DNA from: CAADGU01 sp964581605
GTDB taxonomy: Bacteria > Chloroflexota > Anaerolineae > Promineifilales > Promineifilaceae
Length of the DNA: 48,166 nucleotides
Direction of reading: 5' to 3'
Assembly: GCA_964581605.1 (NCBI GenBank)
Contig: CAZOPF010000039.1
Location: 1 to 48,166 of the forward strand
Shown here: positions 17,387 to 25,190 of the stretch, piece after piece
Position numbering within the stretch: the stretch's first letter is position 1
Layout of the letters: every line of letters begins with the position of its first letter
Notes under the pieces: model-generated
The model's input: the letters and a program-made list of their open reading frames with translations, nothing else
What the model was told of the DNA's origin: nothing
Database searches by the model: none
Made by a program: the position numbers and the translations under genes

Positions 17387-18319
17387 ATGTCTGAAACGTT
17401 GGCCCTGCCCGTACCCCTAACGGCCGCAAAACGAAGCCGATTCTCTCAATGGTGGCACGGCCGTTCCCGGTTTGCCCGCCAGACCATCTCCCTCCTCGCC
17501 TTACTGCTGCTGCTGGCGTTGGCCTGGGAATCACTCAAACTGGTTGGCGGCGATCCCTGGCGGGCAGACAACAATCCCTTTGGCCTGGAACACAATCCCC
17601 CCTTCCGCTTCAAAGTGGCCTCCGACCTGAACCTGCCGCACCTATGGACGATCTTCGAGGCGTTTGGCCGGGAATCGCGGCGCAACGGGCCGCCGCTGAT
17701 TCAGGTATTGGCAGGTGCGGCCGTCTTCACCTTCCGCGAAGCATTTCTGGGGTTTGCCATTGGCGGGCTGCTGGGCTTTGCATTAGGTGCAATTTTTGCC
17801 CATTCCCATATGCTCGAACGGGGACTCATGCCCTACGTAGTCGCCTCGCAAACAGTGCCCATCCTGGCCATTGCCCCCATGGTCATTATCTGGCTGCAAG
17901 CCGGCTGGTTAAGCGTGGCCGTCATTGCTGCCTACCTCACCTTTTTCCCGGTGACGATTAACACATTAAGGGGACTAAGATCGGTGGAGGGCACGGCCGT
18001 CGAACTCATGCACGCCTACGCCGCCTCCACCTGGACAACCATGTGGAAATTGCGTTTCCCCGCTGCCCTGCCCCTCATCTTCACCGCCCTCAAAATCTCC
18101 GCCACCGCCAGCGTCGTGGGCGCGATTATCGGCGAGCTACCCTCCGGCATCCGTGATGGCCTGGGCGGGGCCATCCTCAACTTCAACTCCTACTACATCT
18201 CCGGCCCCGAACGTCTCTGGGCCACCATTCTCATCACCGCCTTCGTCGGCATCTTCTTTTATTTACTGGTATCGTTTGTGGAATACATCGTCTTACGCAA
18301 CCGGAGAAGACCGGAATGA
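17387..18319 (+). CDS. ABC transporter permease 1 (SsuC/ThiX/TauC type)
   Basis: 310 residues with about six membrane helices. The EAA-like loop is in VELMHAYAASTWTTMWKLRFPAALP, which contacts the ATPase. FREAFLGFAIGGLLGFALG and YVVASQTVPILAIAPMVIIWL are typical of the nitrate/sulphonate/taurine/HMP permease family. The first 40 residues (basic, then a helix) are followed by a longer external loop than usual (about 57-105). It opens an operon with an ATPase, a second permease and a binding lipoprotein. Confidence 0.93.
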   Translation: MSETLALPVPLTAAKRSRFSQWWHGRSRFARQTISLLALLLLLALAWESLKLVGGDPWRADNNPFGLEHNPPFRFKVASDLNLPHLWTIFEAFGRESRRNGPPLIQVLAGAAVFTFREAFLGFAIGGLLGFALGAIFAHSHMLERGLMPYVVASQTVPILAIAPMVIIWLQAGWLSVAVIAAYLTFFPVTINTLRGLRSVEGTAVELMHAYAASTWTTMWKLRFPAALPLIFTALKISATASVVGAIIGELPSGIRDGLGGAILNFNSYYISGPERLWATILITAFVGIFFYLLVSFVEYIVLRNRRRPE

Positions 18320-18323
18320 AGAA

Positions 18324-18379
18324 GTAATTGAGTAATTGGGTAATTGAGGAATTACCCAATTACCCAATTACCCAATTAC
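18324..18379. repeat. Hairpin of TAATTGAG/AATTACCC quasi-repeats inside the ABC operon
   Basis: The left arm is three TAATTG[A/G]G units, the right arm four AATTACCC units. It separates the permease stop from the ATPase start by 64 nt. Since the genes are co-oriented it probably acts on mRNA stability or gene-to-gene ratio rather than termination (inference). Confidence 0.75.
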
Positions 18380-18383
18380 ACCT

Positions 18384-19163
18384 ATGCCCCCCACCGTCTC
18401 CATCCAAAACGTCAGCAAACTGTTCAATCCCGGCGAGGCTAACCAGGTGTTGGCCTTGAAGGAGATCACCCTGGACATCTTGCCCGGTGAATTTGTCTCT
18501 ATCATCGGGCCGTCCGGCTGTGGCAAATCTACCCTGCTGCGGCTCATTGGCGATCTGACGGCCCCTTCCACCGGCACGGTACTGGTGAATGGCAAACCGG
18601 CGCATCAGGCGCGGCTGGATCAGGATTACGGCATGGTGTTCCAGGCCGCCACCCTCTATGAATGGCGCACCATCAGCAAAAATGTGCAGTTGCCGCTGGA
18701 ATTGCAGAAGGTCTCTAAAGCCGAACGCGAAAGCCGCGCCGCCGAAATGTTGGCCCTGGTGGAACTGACCGGTTTTGAAAACCACCACCCCTGGCAACTC
18801 TCCGGTGGGATGCAGCAACGGGTGGCTATTGCCCGCGCATTGGTGATGCGGCCGCAGCTTTTGCTAATGGACGAGCCATTCGGCGCGCTAGACGAGATGA
18901 CCCGCGAGCGCATGAATCAGGAATTGCATCAGATTTGGGAGCAAACCAATAAGACGGCCGTCTTCATCACCCACAGCATCGCCGAAGCCGTCTTCCTGTC
19001 CACGCGGGTCGTCGTCATGTCGGTACGGCCGGGGCGCATCACCCAGATCATAGACATAGACCTGCCCCGCCACCGCGACGTGAGCACCCGTGAAATGACC
19101 CGCTACTTTGAACTGGTCAACCAGGTGCGCGAGGCGCTGCGCCAGGCAGAGGCAGGGTTGTAA
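18384..19163 (+). CDS. ABC transporter ATP-binding protein (SsuB/TauB/ThiZ type)
   Basis: 259 residues. Walker A GPSGCGKST (42-50), Q-loop in MVFQAATLYEW, signature LSGGMQQR (139-146), Walker B LLLMDEP (159-165) and the H-loop THS are intact. It lies between the two permeases and its stop overlaps the next start (TAATG). Family members drive import of small organic compounds such as sulphonates, taurine, pyrimidine precursors and riboflavin. No strong ribosome site precedes the ATG, which follows a large hairpin. Confidence 0.94.
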   Translation: MPPTVSIQNVSKLFNPGEANQVLALKEITLDILPGEFVSIIGPSGCGKSTLLRLIGDLTAPSTGTVLVNGKPAHQARLDQDYGMVFQAATLYEWRTISKNVQLPLELQKVSKAERESRAAEMLALVELTGFENHHPWQLSGGMQQRVAIARALVMRPQLLLMDEPFGALDEMTRERMNQELHQIWEQTNKTAVFITHSIAEAVFLSTRVVVMSVRPGRITQIIDIDLPRHRDVSTREMTRYFELVNQVREALRQAEAGL

Positions 19164-20011
19164 TGGCCGATCAGGTAACTGACCCAACTGGTTTTAGCGA
19201 TACGGCCGTTGGCGTAGATGCCGTCATCCCTGCGCCTAAACAAAGCTGGTTGCAGTATTACCTGCCGTCCATCGTTATCTTCATCATCGCCATCGTCACC
19301 TGGGAATTTTTTGTGCGCATTTTTAGCATTCAGGAATTTCTGCTGCCAGCCCCCTCTGCCATTTACAATTCCCTCAGCCTCAACTTGAATCAGTTACTCA
19401 AACTCGGCTGGTTCACCACCAAAGAAGCCATCGGCGGTTTTGCCATTGGCTGTAGTTTGGGCATTCTGGTGGCTTTGGCCACCGCCCGCTGGACGATTGC
19501 CACCGAAGCACTCATGCCTTTTGCCATCGCGGCCAACTCCGTGCCCATCCTGGCCTTCGCCCCCATCCTCAACAACTGGTTCGGCGTAGACAACCCCCTC
19601 TCCAAAATGGCAATCGTCGCCGTCATTGTCTTCTTCCCGGTGATGATCAATACCGTGCGCGGCCTGACATTAGTAGACGCCAACGCCCTGGAACTGATGG
19701 CCTCTTACGCCGCCAGCCAATATAACGTGCTGTTCCGGCTGCGGGTGCCCAACGCCCTGCCTTACATCTTTAACGCGCTCAAGGTGGCGGCCGCCCTCAG
19801 TATGATTGGCGCCATTGTCAGCGAATACTTTGGTGGCAATCGTTCCGCCTTAGGCGTGTACATTACGCAAGAAGCGGCCCAATTCCGTTTTGCCAATGCC
19901 TGGGCGGCCATCATCCTGGCCTGCGTGGTGGGCATTGCCCTTTATCTCATCGTCCTCACCGTGGAGCGGTTTGCCATTCCCTGGCATCCGTCGGTGCGGG
20001 GCAGTGAATAG
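19163..20011 (+). CDS. ABC transporter permease 2 (SsuC/ThiX/TauC type)
   Basis: 282 residues, clearly homologous to the first permease: FAIAANSVPILAFAPILNNWFG and LELMASYAASQYNVLFRLRVPNALP (EAA loop). Two distinct permeases imply a heterodimeric channel, less usual for this family where one permease homodimerises. Its start overlaps the ATPase stop by one base. Confidence 0.93.
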   Translation: MADQVTDPTGFSDTAVGVDAVIPAPKQSWLQYYLPSIVIFIIAIVTWEFFVRIFSIQEFLLPAPSAIYNSLSLNLNQLLKLGWFTTKEAIGGFAIGCSLGILVALATARWTIATEALMPFAIAANSVPILAFAPILNNWFGVDNPLSKMAIVAVIVFFPVMINTVRGLTLVDANALELMASYAASQYNVLFRLRVPNALPYIFNALKVAAALSMIGAIVSEYFGGNRSALGVYITQEAAQFRFANAWAAIILACVVGIALYLIVLTVERFAIPWHPSVRGSE

Positions 20012-20066
20012 TGAGCAGTCAACAGTGATCAGTTACAGCACACTATTTGCTGTTGACTGTTCATTG
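20002..20066. repeat. Hairpin of AGTGAGCAGTCAACAG quasi-repeats
   Basis: CAGTGAATAGTGAGCAGTCAA (arm from 20002) pairs with TTGACTGTTCATTG (ending 20066). It includes the stop codon of permease 2. The binding-protein gene follows with its own AGGAGAG ribosome site. Confidence 0.65.
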
Positions 20067-20149
20067 AATCAGGAGGTGATATTATCATCCATATGCAACA
20101 ATCAATTTGAAATTCATCTGGTTTATATCAAAAATTTTGGAGGAGAGAA

Positions 20150-21334
20150 ATGAAATTTCTTAATTGGAAAACCCTGACTTTGTTGATTGTATTGGTATTG
20201 GCGTTAGCGGCATGTGGTGGTGAAGAGGAAACGGCCGAACCCGCCGCCGAAAGCGAAGGGCAGGCGGAAGAGCCTGCCGCCGAAGAACCTGTAGCCGAAG
20301 AACCAGCCGAAGAAGAGTGTGCCGAACTCACCCCCGTTACCATTCAGTTGCAATGGGTCACACAGTCCCAGTTTGCCGGTTATTATGCCGCCAAAGAACA
20401 GGGCTTTTACGAAGACCAGTGCCTGGACGTGACCATCAAAGAAGGCGCGGTGGAAATTGTGCCGCAGCAAGTGGTGGCCGCTGGCGACGCCGAATTTGGT
20501 GTAGCCTGGGTGCCCAAGATGCTGGCCTCCCGTGAGCAAGGGGCCAACCTGGTGAACATTGCCCAGATTTTCCAGCGCAGCGGCACGCTGCAAGTGGCCT
20601 GGGCAGACGCCGGTTATGAAACAGTGGAAGATTGGGCCGGGCAGCGTGTGGGCACCTGGGGCTTTGGCAACGAGTGGGAAGTGTACGCCGCCCTGCGCCA
20701 GGCAGGCATTGAACCCAACGACCCCGACCAGGTAACAATCGTGCAGCAGCCATTTGATATGTCCTTGCTGCTCAACCGCGAAATTGACCTGGCCCAGGCC
20801 GAAATTTATAACGAGTATGCCCAACTGCTGGAAGCGACTAACCCGGAAACGGGCGAACTGTATCAGCCGGAAGATTTCAAGGTGTTCGACTACAACGATG
20901 TGGGCACGGCCATGCTGCAAGACCATGTATTTGTACGTGGGGAGTGGCTGGCGGAAGAGGGCAATGAGGATATTGCCGTGCGTTTCTTGCGGGCCACGTT
21001 CCAGGGGTGGATGTTCTGCCGGGATAACTTTGACGAGTGCGTGCAGATTGTGCTGGACAATGGCCCCACGCTGGGCGAAGGGCACATGCGCTGGCAGTTA
21101 AATGAGATCAATGCCCTTATCTGGCCGTCACCCAATGGCATTGGCGTGATGGATGATGCGTTGTACCAGCAAACGGTGGACATTTCCGTGGACTTTGGGG
21201 TGATCTCCGCCGCGCCAGATGACGCGGCCGTGCGCACCGACCTGGCCCAACAAGCTCTTGAAGGTATTGAAGGTGACACCACCGGCGCCAATTACCAAAA
21301 ATTGGAAGTGGAAGTGACGCCGGGCGGGGAATAG
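20150..21334 (+). CDS. NMT1/THI5-like substrate-binding lipoprotein
   Basis: 394 residues. Signal MKFLNWKTLTLLIVLVLALAAC ends in a lipobox Cys at 22, followed by a Glu/Ala-rich linker (to about residue 58). The folded domain starts with VTIQLQWVTQSQFAGYYAAKEQGFYED, the NMT1/THI5 signature found in binding proteins for thiamine precursors (ThiY) and riboflavin (RibY). Later segments FGVAWVPKMLASREQGANLVNI and WPSPNGIGVMDD fit that fold. The ligand cannot be chosen; the absence of any TPP or FMN riboswitch gives no help. Confidence 0.9.
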   Translation: MKFLNWKTLTLLIVLVLALAACGGEEETAEPAAESEGQAEEPAAEEPVAEEPAEEECAELTPVTIQLQWVTQSQFAGYYAAKEQGFYEDQCLDVTIKEGAVEIVPQQVVAAGDAEFGVAWVPKMLASREQGANLVNIAQIFQRSGTLQVAWADAGYETVEDWAGQRVGTWGFGNEWEVYAALRQAGIEPNDPDQVTIVQQPFDMSLLLNREIDLAQAEIYNEYAQLLEATNPETGELYQPEDFKVFDYNDVGTAMLQDHVFVRGEWLAEEGNEDIAVRFLRATFQGWMFCRDNFDECVQIVLDNGPTLGEGHMRWQLNEINALIWPSPNGIGVMDDALYQQTVDISVDFGVISAAPDDAAVRTDLAQQALEGIEGDTTGANYQKLEVEVTPGGE

Positions 21335-21361
21335 TTAGTAATCGGTAATTGGTGATAGATG

Positions 21362-21398
21362 AAAAAAGCCTCTTGAAATAGTCGAGAGGCTTTTTTTC
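21362..21398 (+). terminator. Rho-independent terminator of the ABC importer operon
   Basis: AAAAAGCCTCT pairs with AGAGGCTTTTT around TGAAATAGTCG, ending in seven T. Confidence 0.92.
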
Positions 21399-21542
21399 TC
21401 TAGTGTTGAGTAATTTGGAGCAATCGGCATAATTTTACCAATCGGTCTAAAATGGGCGAAAAGAAAGTATGAGTTGCGCCAAATTTACTCTCCGGCGTGA
21501 AAGGGGGCTTCGAGGCTGTTGATGTAACTCAGACATAAAAAG

Positions 21543-21676
21543 AATGGCGGCTGGTGGTTAGTAACCGTGCAGTAAGTATGTAATTGAGTAATTTGGTAAT
21601 TAGCCGCTTCAATTACTCAATTACCCAATCGCTAACTTATTTGCAAACGATCACTTAGTACTGGCCACCAGCCATT
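21543..21676. repeat. Nested inverted repeats in the convergent region before threonine synthase
   Basis: Outer arms AATGGCGGCTGGTGG (21543-21557) and CCACCAGCCATT (21665-21676) enclose an inner hairpin of GTAATTGAGTAATTTGG with AATTACTCAATTACC. The 350 nt between the ABC terminator and the threonine synthase stop contain this and no gene. Nesting of two different hairpins suggests one inserted into another. Confidence 0.65.
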
Positions 21677-21684
21677 ATTTCACA

Positions 21685-23016
21685 TTATTTCATTTGTAAC
21701 CGCTGGGCCAGCGCCTGACGAACCAGGTCAATATCCGGCGGCAGCAAGACGGGCGGGTTGGCATGTTGGGCTTCTACTTCGTCCAGAGCATCCTCGTGGT
21801 AATGCAGCTTAAAGCTGGTGAACTTGAGGCCGTGCGCCGTGCTGATGACGATGACCCGCTCCTGCGACTTGATCACCCCTTGCTTGACTAATTTGAAGAG
21901 GACGGCCAGGGCAACGGCCGTGTGCGGACACGTATACATCCCGGTGCGGTCGGCCAATGCGGCCGCATTCGCCAGTTCATGCTCCGTCGCCTGCTCCACC
22001 ACCCCATCCGTCATCTGAATCGCCTGCACCGCCTTCTCATAACTCACCGGGTCGCCAATTTGAATGGCCGAAGCCAGCGTGTTTTGCGCTGGCAGAGTTA
22101 CCTTTTCTTTGAAGCCATTTTTGAAACTCTGATAAAAAGGGTTAGCCTTGGCCGCTTGCGCCGCCACCAGGCGAGGCATCTTATTGGTAATCCCCATTTC
22201 CATCAACATCTTCAACCCCTTATACAGGGCGCTGATATTCCCCAAATTACCAACCGGCATCACGATCCAATCTGGTACTTCCCAATCAAACTGGCGCACA
22301 ATCTCAATACCCACCGTCTTTTGCCCCTCAATGCGCAAACTGTTCATCGAGTTGGCTAAGTAGAGGGAGTTATCCTGCGTCATCTCCCGCACAATGCGCA
22401 TACAACCATCAAAATCGGTATCCAACGCCAACACATGCGCCCCATTGGCAATGGGCTGGATCAATTGAGCACGGCTCACCTTATTCTGTGGCAAGAAAAC
22501 GACGGCCGGAATACCGGCAGCGGCCGCATAAGCCGCCAGCGCTGCGCTGGTGTCACCCGTGCTGGCGCAGGCCACCGCCCGCACCGGGCTGCCATCGGCG
22601 ATCATCTGCTTGACCACACTCACCAACACCGTCATGCCCAAATCTTTGAAACTGCCGGTGTGACTGTTACCACACAACTTCACCCACAAATCGGGAACGC
22701 CAATTTGTTGCCCCAGTCGCTCCGCCCAGAACAGGTTGGAGTTACCCTCAAACATGCTGACGATATTTTCGTCACGCAGGTTGGGTATCACCCATTCCTT
22801 CATCCCCCACACGCCGGAACCATAGGGCCACTGTGTAGAGCCGCCCCGTTCTTCCAGCATTTTCATCCATGCCGCCGGACTACGCCGTTTCAATGCCGCC
22901 ACATCATGGTTTACTTCCAATAGACCGCCACAATGCGGGCAGGTATATATCACCTCAAACACAGGGTATTCACCGGGGCAACCCCGGAAACAGCGAAATC
23001 TGGCGTTGTAAATCAT
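21685..23016 (-). CDS. thrC: Threonine synthase (PLP)
   Basis: 443 residues. The N-terminus has a zinc-ribbon-like start (CFRGCPG, CPHCGGLLEV) seen in many class threonine synthases. The PLP lysine is Lys124 in SHTGSFKDLGMTV; the phosphate loop is GNLGN; TACASTGDTSAALAAYAA-like residues 149-165 bind substrate. It converts O-phosphohomoserine to threonine. There is no ribosome site at ATG 23016; a nested inverted repeat ends about 12 nt before it. It is transcribed singly. Confidence 0.93.
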   Translation of the reverse strand: MIYNARFRCFRGCPGEYPVFEVIYTCPHCGGLLEVNHDVAALKRRSPAAWMKMLEERGGSTQWPYGSGVWGMKEWVIPNLRDENIVSMFEGNSNLFWAERLGQQIGVPDLWVKLCGNSHTGSFKDLGMTVLVSVVKQMIADGSPVRAVACASTGDTSAALAAYAAAAGIPAVVFLPQNKVSRAQLIQPIANGAHVLALDTDFDGCMRIVREMTQDNSLYLANSMNSLRIEGQKTVGIEIVRQFDWEVPDWIVMPVGNLGNISALYKGLKMLMEMGITNKMPRLVAAQAAKANPFYQSFKNGFKEKVTLPAQNTLASAIQIGDPVSYEKAVQAIQMTDGVVEQATEHELANAAALADRTGMYTCPHTAVALAVLFKLVKQGVIKSQERVIVISTAHGLKFTSFKLHYHEDALDEVEAQHANPPVLLPPDIDLVRQALAQRLQMK

Positions 23017-23028
23017 GGGATGGTAAAG

Positions 23029-23076
23029 ATTGGTTCAATCTCGAAGATCTGGACTGATCTTGCTGGTTGAACCAAT
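23029..23076. promoter_or_regulatory. Nested inverted repeat abutting the threonine synthase start
   Basis: Outer arms ATTGGTTCAA (23029-23038) and TTGAACCAAT (23067-23076) are perfect 10-bp complements. Inside, AAGATC and GATCTT form a second stem. The structure ends 12 nt before the ATG and there is no Shine-Dalgarno sequence, so it could be a repressor operator or an mRNA structure that controls initiation (inference). Confidence 0.5.
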
Positions 23077-23202
23077 TTTGAAAAGTGAAAATTGAGATTG
23101 AACAAGTGATCTAGTTTTGTAAAAACTTAGCCTACCTTCCAGTGTGAATTTTGGCTATACGCAGAAAATAGTGCTGCAACCTGGCAATTATTTATGAGTT
23201 AC

Positions 23203-23763
23203 TCACAAATAATTGCGGAGGATTTGCTGACGGACTGATTCCAGCGTTGTCAGCAACGGATCGGGGGGATGATCTTCCAATGATTGGGTTAACAAGGCCA
23301 TACCTAAGACAAAAGTCTGGCTACGGGTAGCGCCAAAGGCGGCGTTCAGCGTGCCGTGCGCCCGACCCAAATCTAAGACCTGCTGCGGCGACACGCGAAT
23401 GGAGGTCCAGGCCGCGTCATCATCTCGGCCAGGTAGAGGCAAATCCCACAACAGGTAGAGCGATTCCAAATCGGTGACGCCTTCGGGAATGGTACGGGTG
23501 CGGTCAGCGACGGCGCGGTGCAAACCCTCTAGCCGTGCTGTCAGGGCGGTAATAGCCAGGTCGGGTACGTCGGCGCGGCTAATTTTGGCGGGCAGGCTGG
23601 CCGCTATTTCTTTGATGGCTTGTTTTTGGGCGGGAGTGAGGGCGATATATACATTTTGGCGGCTGATGGGATGCGACGGCCGTCCCCGTTTTGGCTGCTT
23701 GTCTTTCAATAACGCCGCCAGGGTGCTGGCTTGCAAATTGTCCTTCTCTTGATCCCGGCTCAT
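23203..23763 (-). CDS. Hypothetical protein with AT-hook-like N-terminal motif
   Basis: 186 residues, not recognised. DKQPKRGRPSHPISRQNVYIALTPAQ has an AT-hook-like KRGRPS followed by a segment typical of short DNA-binding or ribbon-helix-helix proteins (NVYIALTPAQKQAIKEIAASL). The rest is helical, with VRVSPQQVLDLGRAH and RSQTFVLGMALLTQSLEDHPPDPLLTTLESV. It starts 44 nt after the AAA ATPase stop and is probably its operon partner. A small hairpin (23777-23796) lies between them. Confidence 0.65.
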   Translation of the reverse strand: MSRDQEKDNLQASTLAALLKDKQPKRGRPSHPISRQNVYIALTPAQKQAIKEIAASLPAKISRADVPDLAITALTARLEGLHRAVADRTRTIPEGVTDLESLYLLWDLPLPGRDDDAAWTSIRVSPQQVLDLGRAHGTLNAAFGATRSQTFVLGMALLTQSLEDHPPDPLLTTLESVRQQILRNYL

Positions 23764-23807
23764 GGTTAGTTGTTATGGTACGGTTTCAACCGTGCCACTC
23801 CAGTTTA

Positions 23808-24683
23808 CTACCCGGCTGCCCGGCGGTATTGCTGGTGATGTTCCAGGAAAGATTCTACAAAGGGCACATCAATCTGTGTGCCACCTTGCACCAGCAGTTC
23901 CAGACACAGGTGCAAACACAACAGGCAAATACTACGGGGATAGCCACGTGTTTCCCGCCAGATAGGCAAGATCGCCTCATCGGTGAACAACGGCCGTTGC
24001 CTGGAATCCCGCCCCGCCGCCAATAATCGGTACTCGATCAACGACTTCGTATCATCGGGTGTCAACGGGTCAAGCGAAGACCGGGTTGCCACCCGGTCGT
24101 TAAAATCGGGCGCCTCACGCAAATTGATGTCCAATTCCGGCCGGCCAAGCAAAATCAATTGAAACGCCTTACCACCGCGAGGGTCACGGAAGTTCAGCAA
24201 ACGCCGCAGTTCCACAAACTGCTCCACACTCAACTCATGCGCTTCGTCAATAATGATGAGCGGCAAAATCCCCTTTTCGCTCTGTTCCACCAGGAAGGCG
24301 CGAAATTCATTCAGCTGGTCTTCCGTGGCGCGGCGGGTGCGCAGGCCAAATTCGGCGGCAATGCGGCGGAGAAGCAGCAACCCGCTTTTCTTGGGTGATT
24401 CGTCAATTTTGGCAGCAGCAAAATCGGGCCGTCGGTCATAGCGGCTGTGGAACCAGGAAGCCAGCGTCGTCTTGCCCGTGCCAATTTCACCGACAACGAC
24501 TGAAGCCCCCTGCCCGGCTTCTACCATATAACTGACTTTAGACAGCGCACGCCGGGTTTCAGTGGAAAGGTACATGAAGCGCGGATCGGCTTCAATGGTA
24601 AACGGGGGAACAACAACTCCCAGCTTGTCCCAGTCTGGTTTGTATTGTTCAAAGTTGAGTTCAAATTGGCCGGTCATGTTCAT
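23808..24683 (-). CDS. ExeA/TniB-like AAA+ ATPase
   Basis: About 291 residues. Walker A GEIGTGKTT is near residues 66-74, Walker B LIIIDEAHEL near 143-152, sensor 1 QLILLGRPELD, and the arginine-rich end of the lid follows (DDTKSLIEYRLLAAG). This pattern is typical of the ExeA, TniB and MuB-like AAA+ ATPases that help secretion or act as transposition target selectors. ATG 24683 is taken as the start; 24677 is also possible and there is no ribosome site. TTGACA at 24719-24714 with TATACG 15 nt on could give a near-leaderless transcript. No transposase is next to it. Confidence 0.82.
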   Translation of the reverse strand: MNMTGQFELNFEQYKPDWDKLGVVVPPFTIEADPRFMYLSTETRRALSKVSYMVEAGQGASVVVGEIGTGKTTLASWFHSRYDRRPDFAAAKIDESPKKSGLLLLRRIAAEFGLRTRRATEDQLNEFRAFLVEQSEKGILPLIIIDEAHELSVEQFVELRRLLNFRDPRGGKAFQLILLGRPELDINLREAPDFNDRVATRSSLDPLTPDDTKSLIEYRLLAAGRDSRQRPLFTDEAILPIWRETRGYPRSICLLCLHLCLELLVQGGTQIDVPFVESFLEHHQQYRRAAG

Positions 24684-24800
24684 GGGGCTGATCGTATATA
24701 AGGTGGGCAAAGTTGTCAAGTTTAGGCAAAAACTGGCATATATTTCATGTAGGGTAAATATACCATGCCATTTTTTTGCAATCTATATGCTATAGATTTG

Positions 24801-24829
24801 TTGACATAGTGTTTTATTTTTGATAGACT
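24801..24829 (+). promoter_or_regulatory. Promoter of the plus-strand small RNA
   Basis: Consensus -35 TTGACA (24801-24806), 17-nt spacer, extended -10 TGATAGACT (TAGACT at 24824-24829). Expected start about 24836. No open frame with a ribosome site begins downstream before the terminator. Confidence 0.7.
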
Positions 24830-24835
24830 GGCCAC

Positions 24836-24957
24836 AGTATTTATTCACTGCCCATGAATTGTATCTATTGATCTCGTTTTGGGCATGGTTGCAGCATTAC
24901 CAGGCTGTATAGCTACAAGACCCTAAAGGTTTGATTGATAAACCTTTAGGGTCTTTA
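24836..24957 (+). ncRNA. Candidate small RNA, plus strand
   Basis: About 120 nt from a consensus promoter to a 16-bp terminator-like stem. Inside, TGCCCA (24849-24854) pairs with TGGGCA (24880-24885). No known class recognised. It diverges from the ATPase gene and faces the minus-strand RNA, so the two transcripts converge tail to tail. Confidence 0.5.
24917..24957 (+). terminator. 16-bp perfect stem ending the plus-strand RNA
   Basis: AAGACCCTAAAGGTTT pairs perfectly with AAACCTTTAGGGTCTT around GATTGAT. The T-run after it is short (TTTATG), so termination efficiency is uncertain. Confidence 0.6.
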
Positions 24958-24963
24958 TGCAAG

Positions 24964-24996
24964 AAAAAAGGCCAGGCGTTGCAGCGCCCGGCCTTC
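24964..24996 (-). terminator. Rho-independent terminator of the minus-strand RNA
   Basis: On the minus strand AAGGCCGGGCG pairs with CGCCTGGCCTT around CTGCAA, with one G-U pair, and ends in a TTTTTT tract. Confidence 0.85.
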
Positions 24997-25103
24997 ATTT
25001 ATTTTAGCAAGCTACTAAACTGTTTGGTGCCGCCAACACCCGTTACAGTGCCCCTTTATTGGGGAGGGGGATTTTTTGTCCCCTGGTAGCTTACCGTGTC
25101 TCA
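24964..25103 (-). ncRNA. Unidentified structured small RNA with multi-helix junction
   Basis: About 140 nt between a consensus promoter and an intrinsic terminator. AAGCTAC (25092-25086) pairs with GTAGCTT (25015-25009) to close a junction holding three hairpins: GGGGA/TCCCC with an A-rich loop (25083-25067), CCCC/GGGG with a 6-nt loop (25064-25051), and ACTGT/ACAGT with an inner GGTG/CACC (25049-25019). No coding potential seen. It does not match the 6S, SRP, tmRNA or RNase P signatures I know. It lies upstream of the AAA ATPase operon, about 280 nt from its start, with a terminator between, so it is more likely a free RNA than a simple leader. Confidence 0.6.
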
Positions 25104-25109
25104 GGTAAG

Positions 25110-25138
25110 AGAATAGCATAGGCAGGTCAGGCTGTCAA
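25110..25138 (-). promoter_or_regulatory. Promoter of the minus-strand structured RNA
   Basis: On the minus strand -35 TTGACA (25138-25133), 17-nt spacer, -10 TATTCT (25115-25110). Expected start about 25103, at the edge of the folded region. Confidence 0.7.
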
Positions 25139-25190
25139 TGACGTTGCCGTACAGGCTCATCTTGCAGAGGGCCTGGTTTAGGTTGCCTGT

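Noticed and set aside
20204..21085. Minus-strand 293-codon frame
   Set aside because: Antisense to the NMT1-type binding protein, which has a clear signal peptide and family motifs.
25121..25131. SRP RNA loop (GGCAGGTCAGG resembles the start of the conserved domain)
   Set aside because: The following GGAAGGAAGCAG part is absent and the bases are explained by the spacer of the minus-strand promoter.
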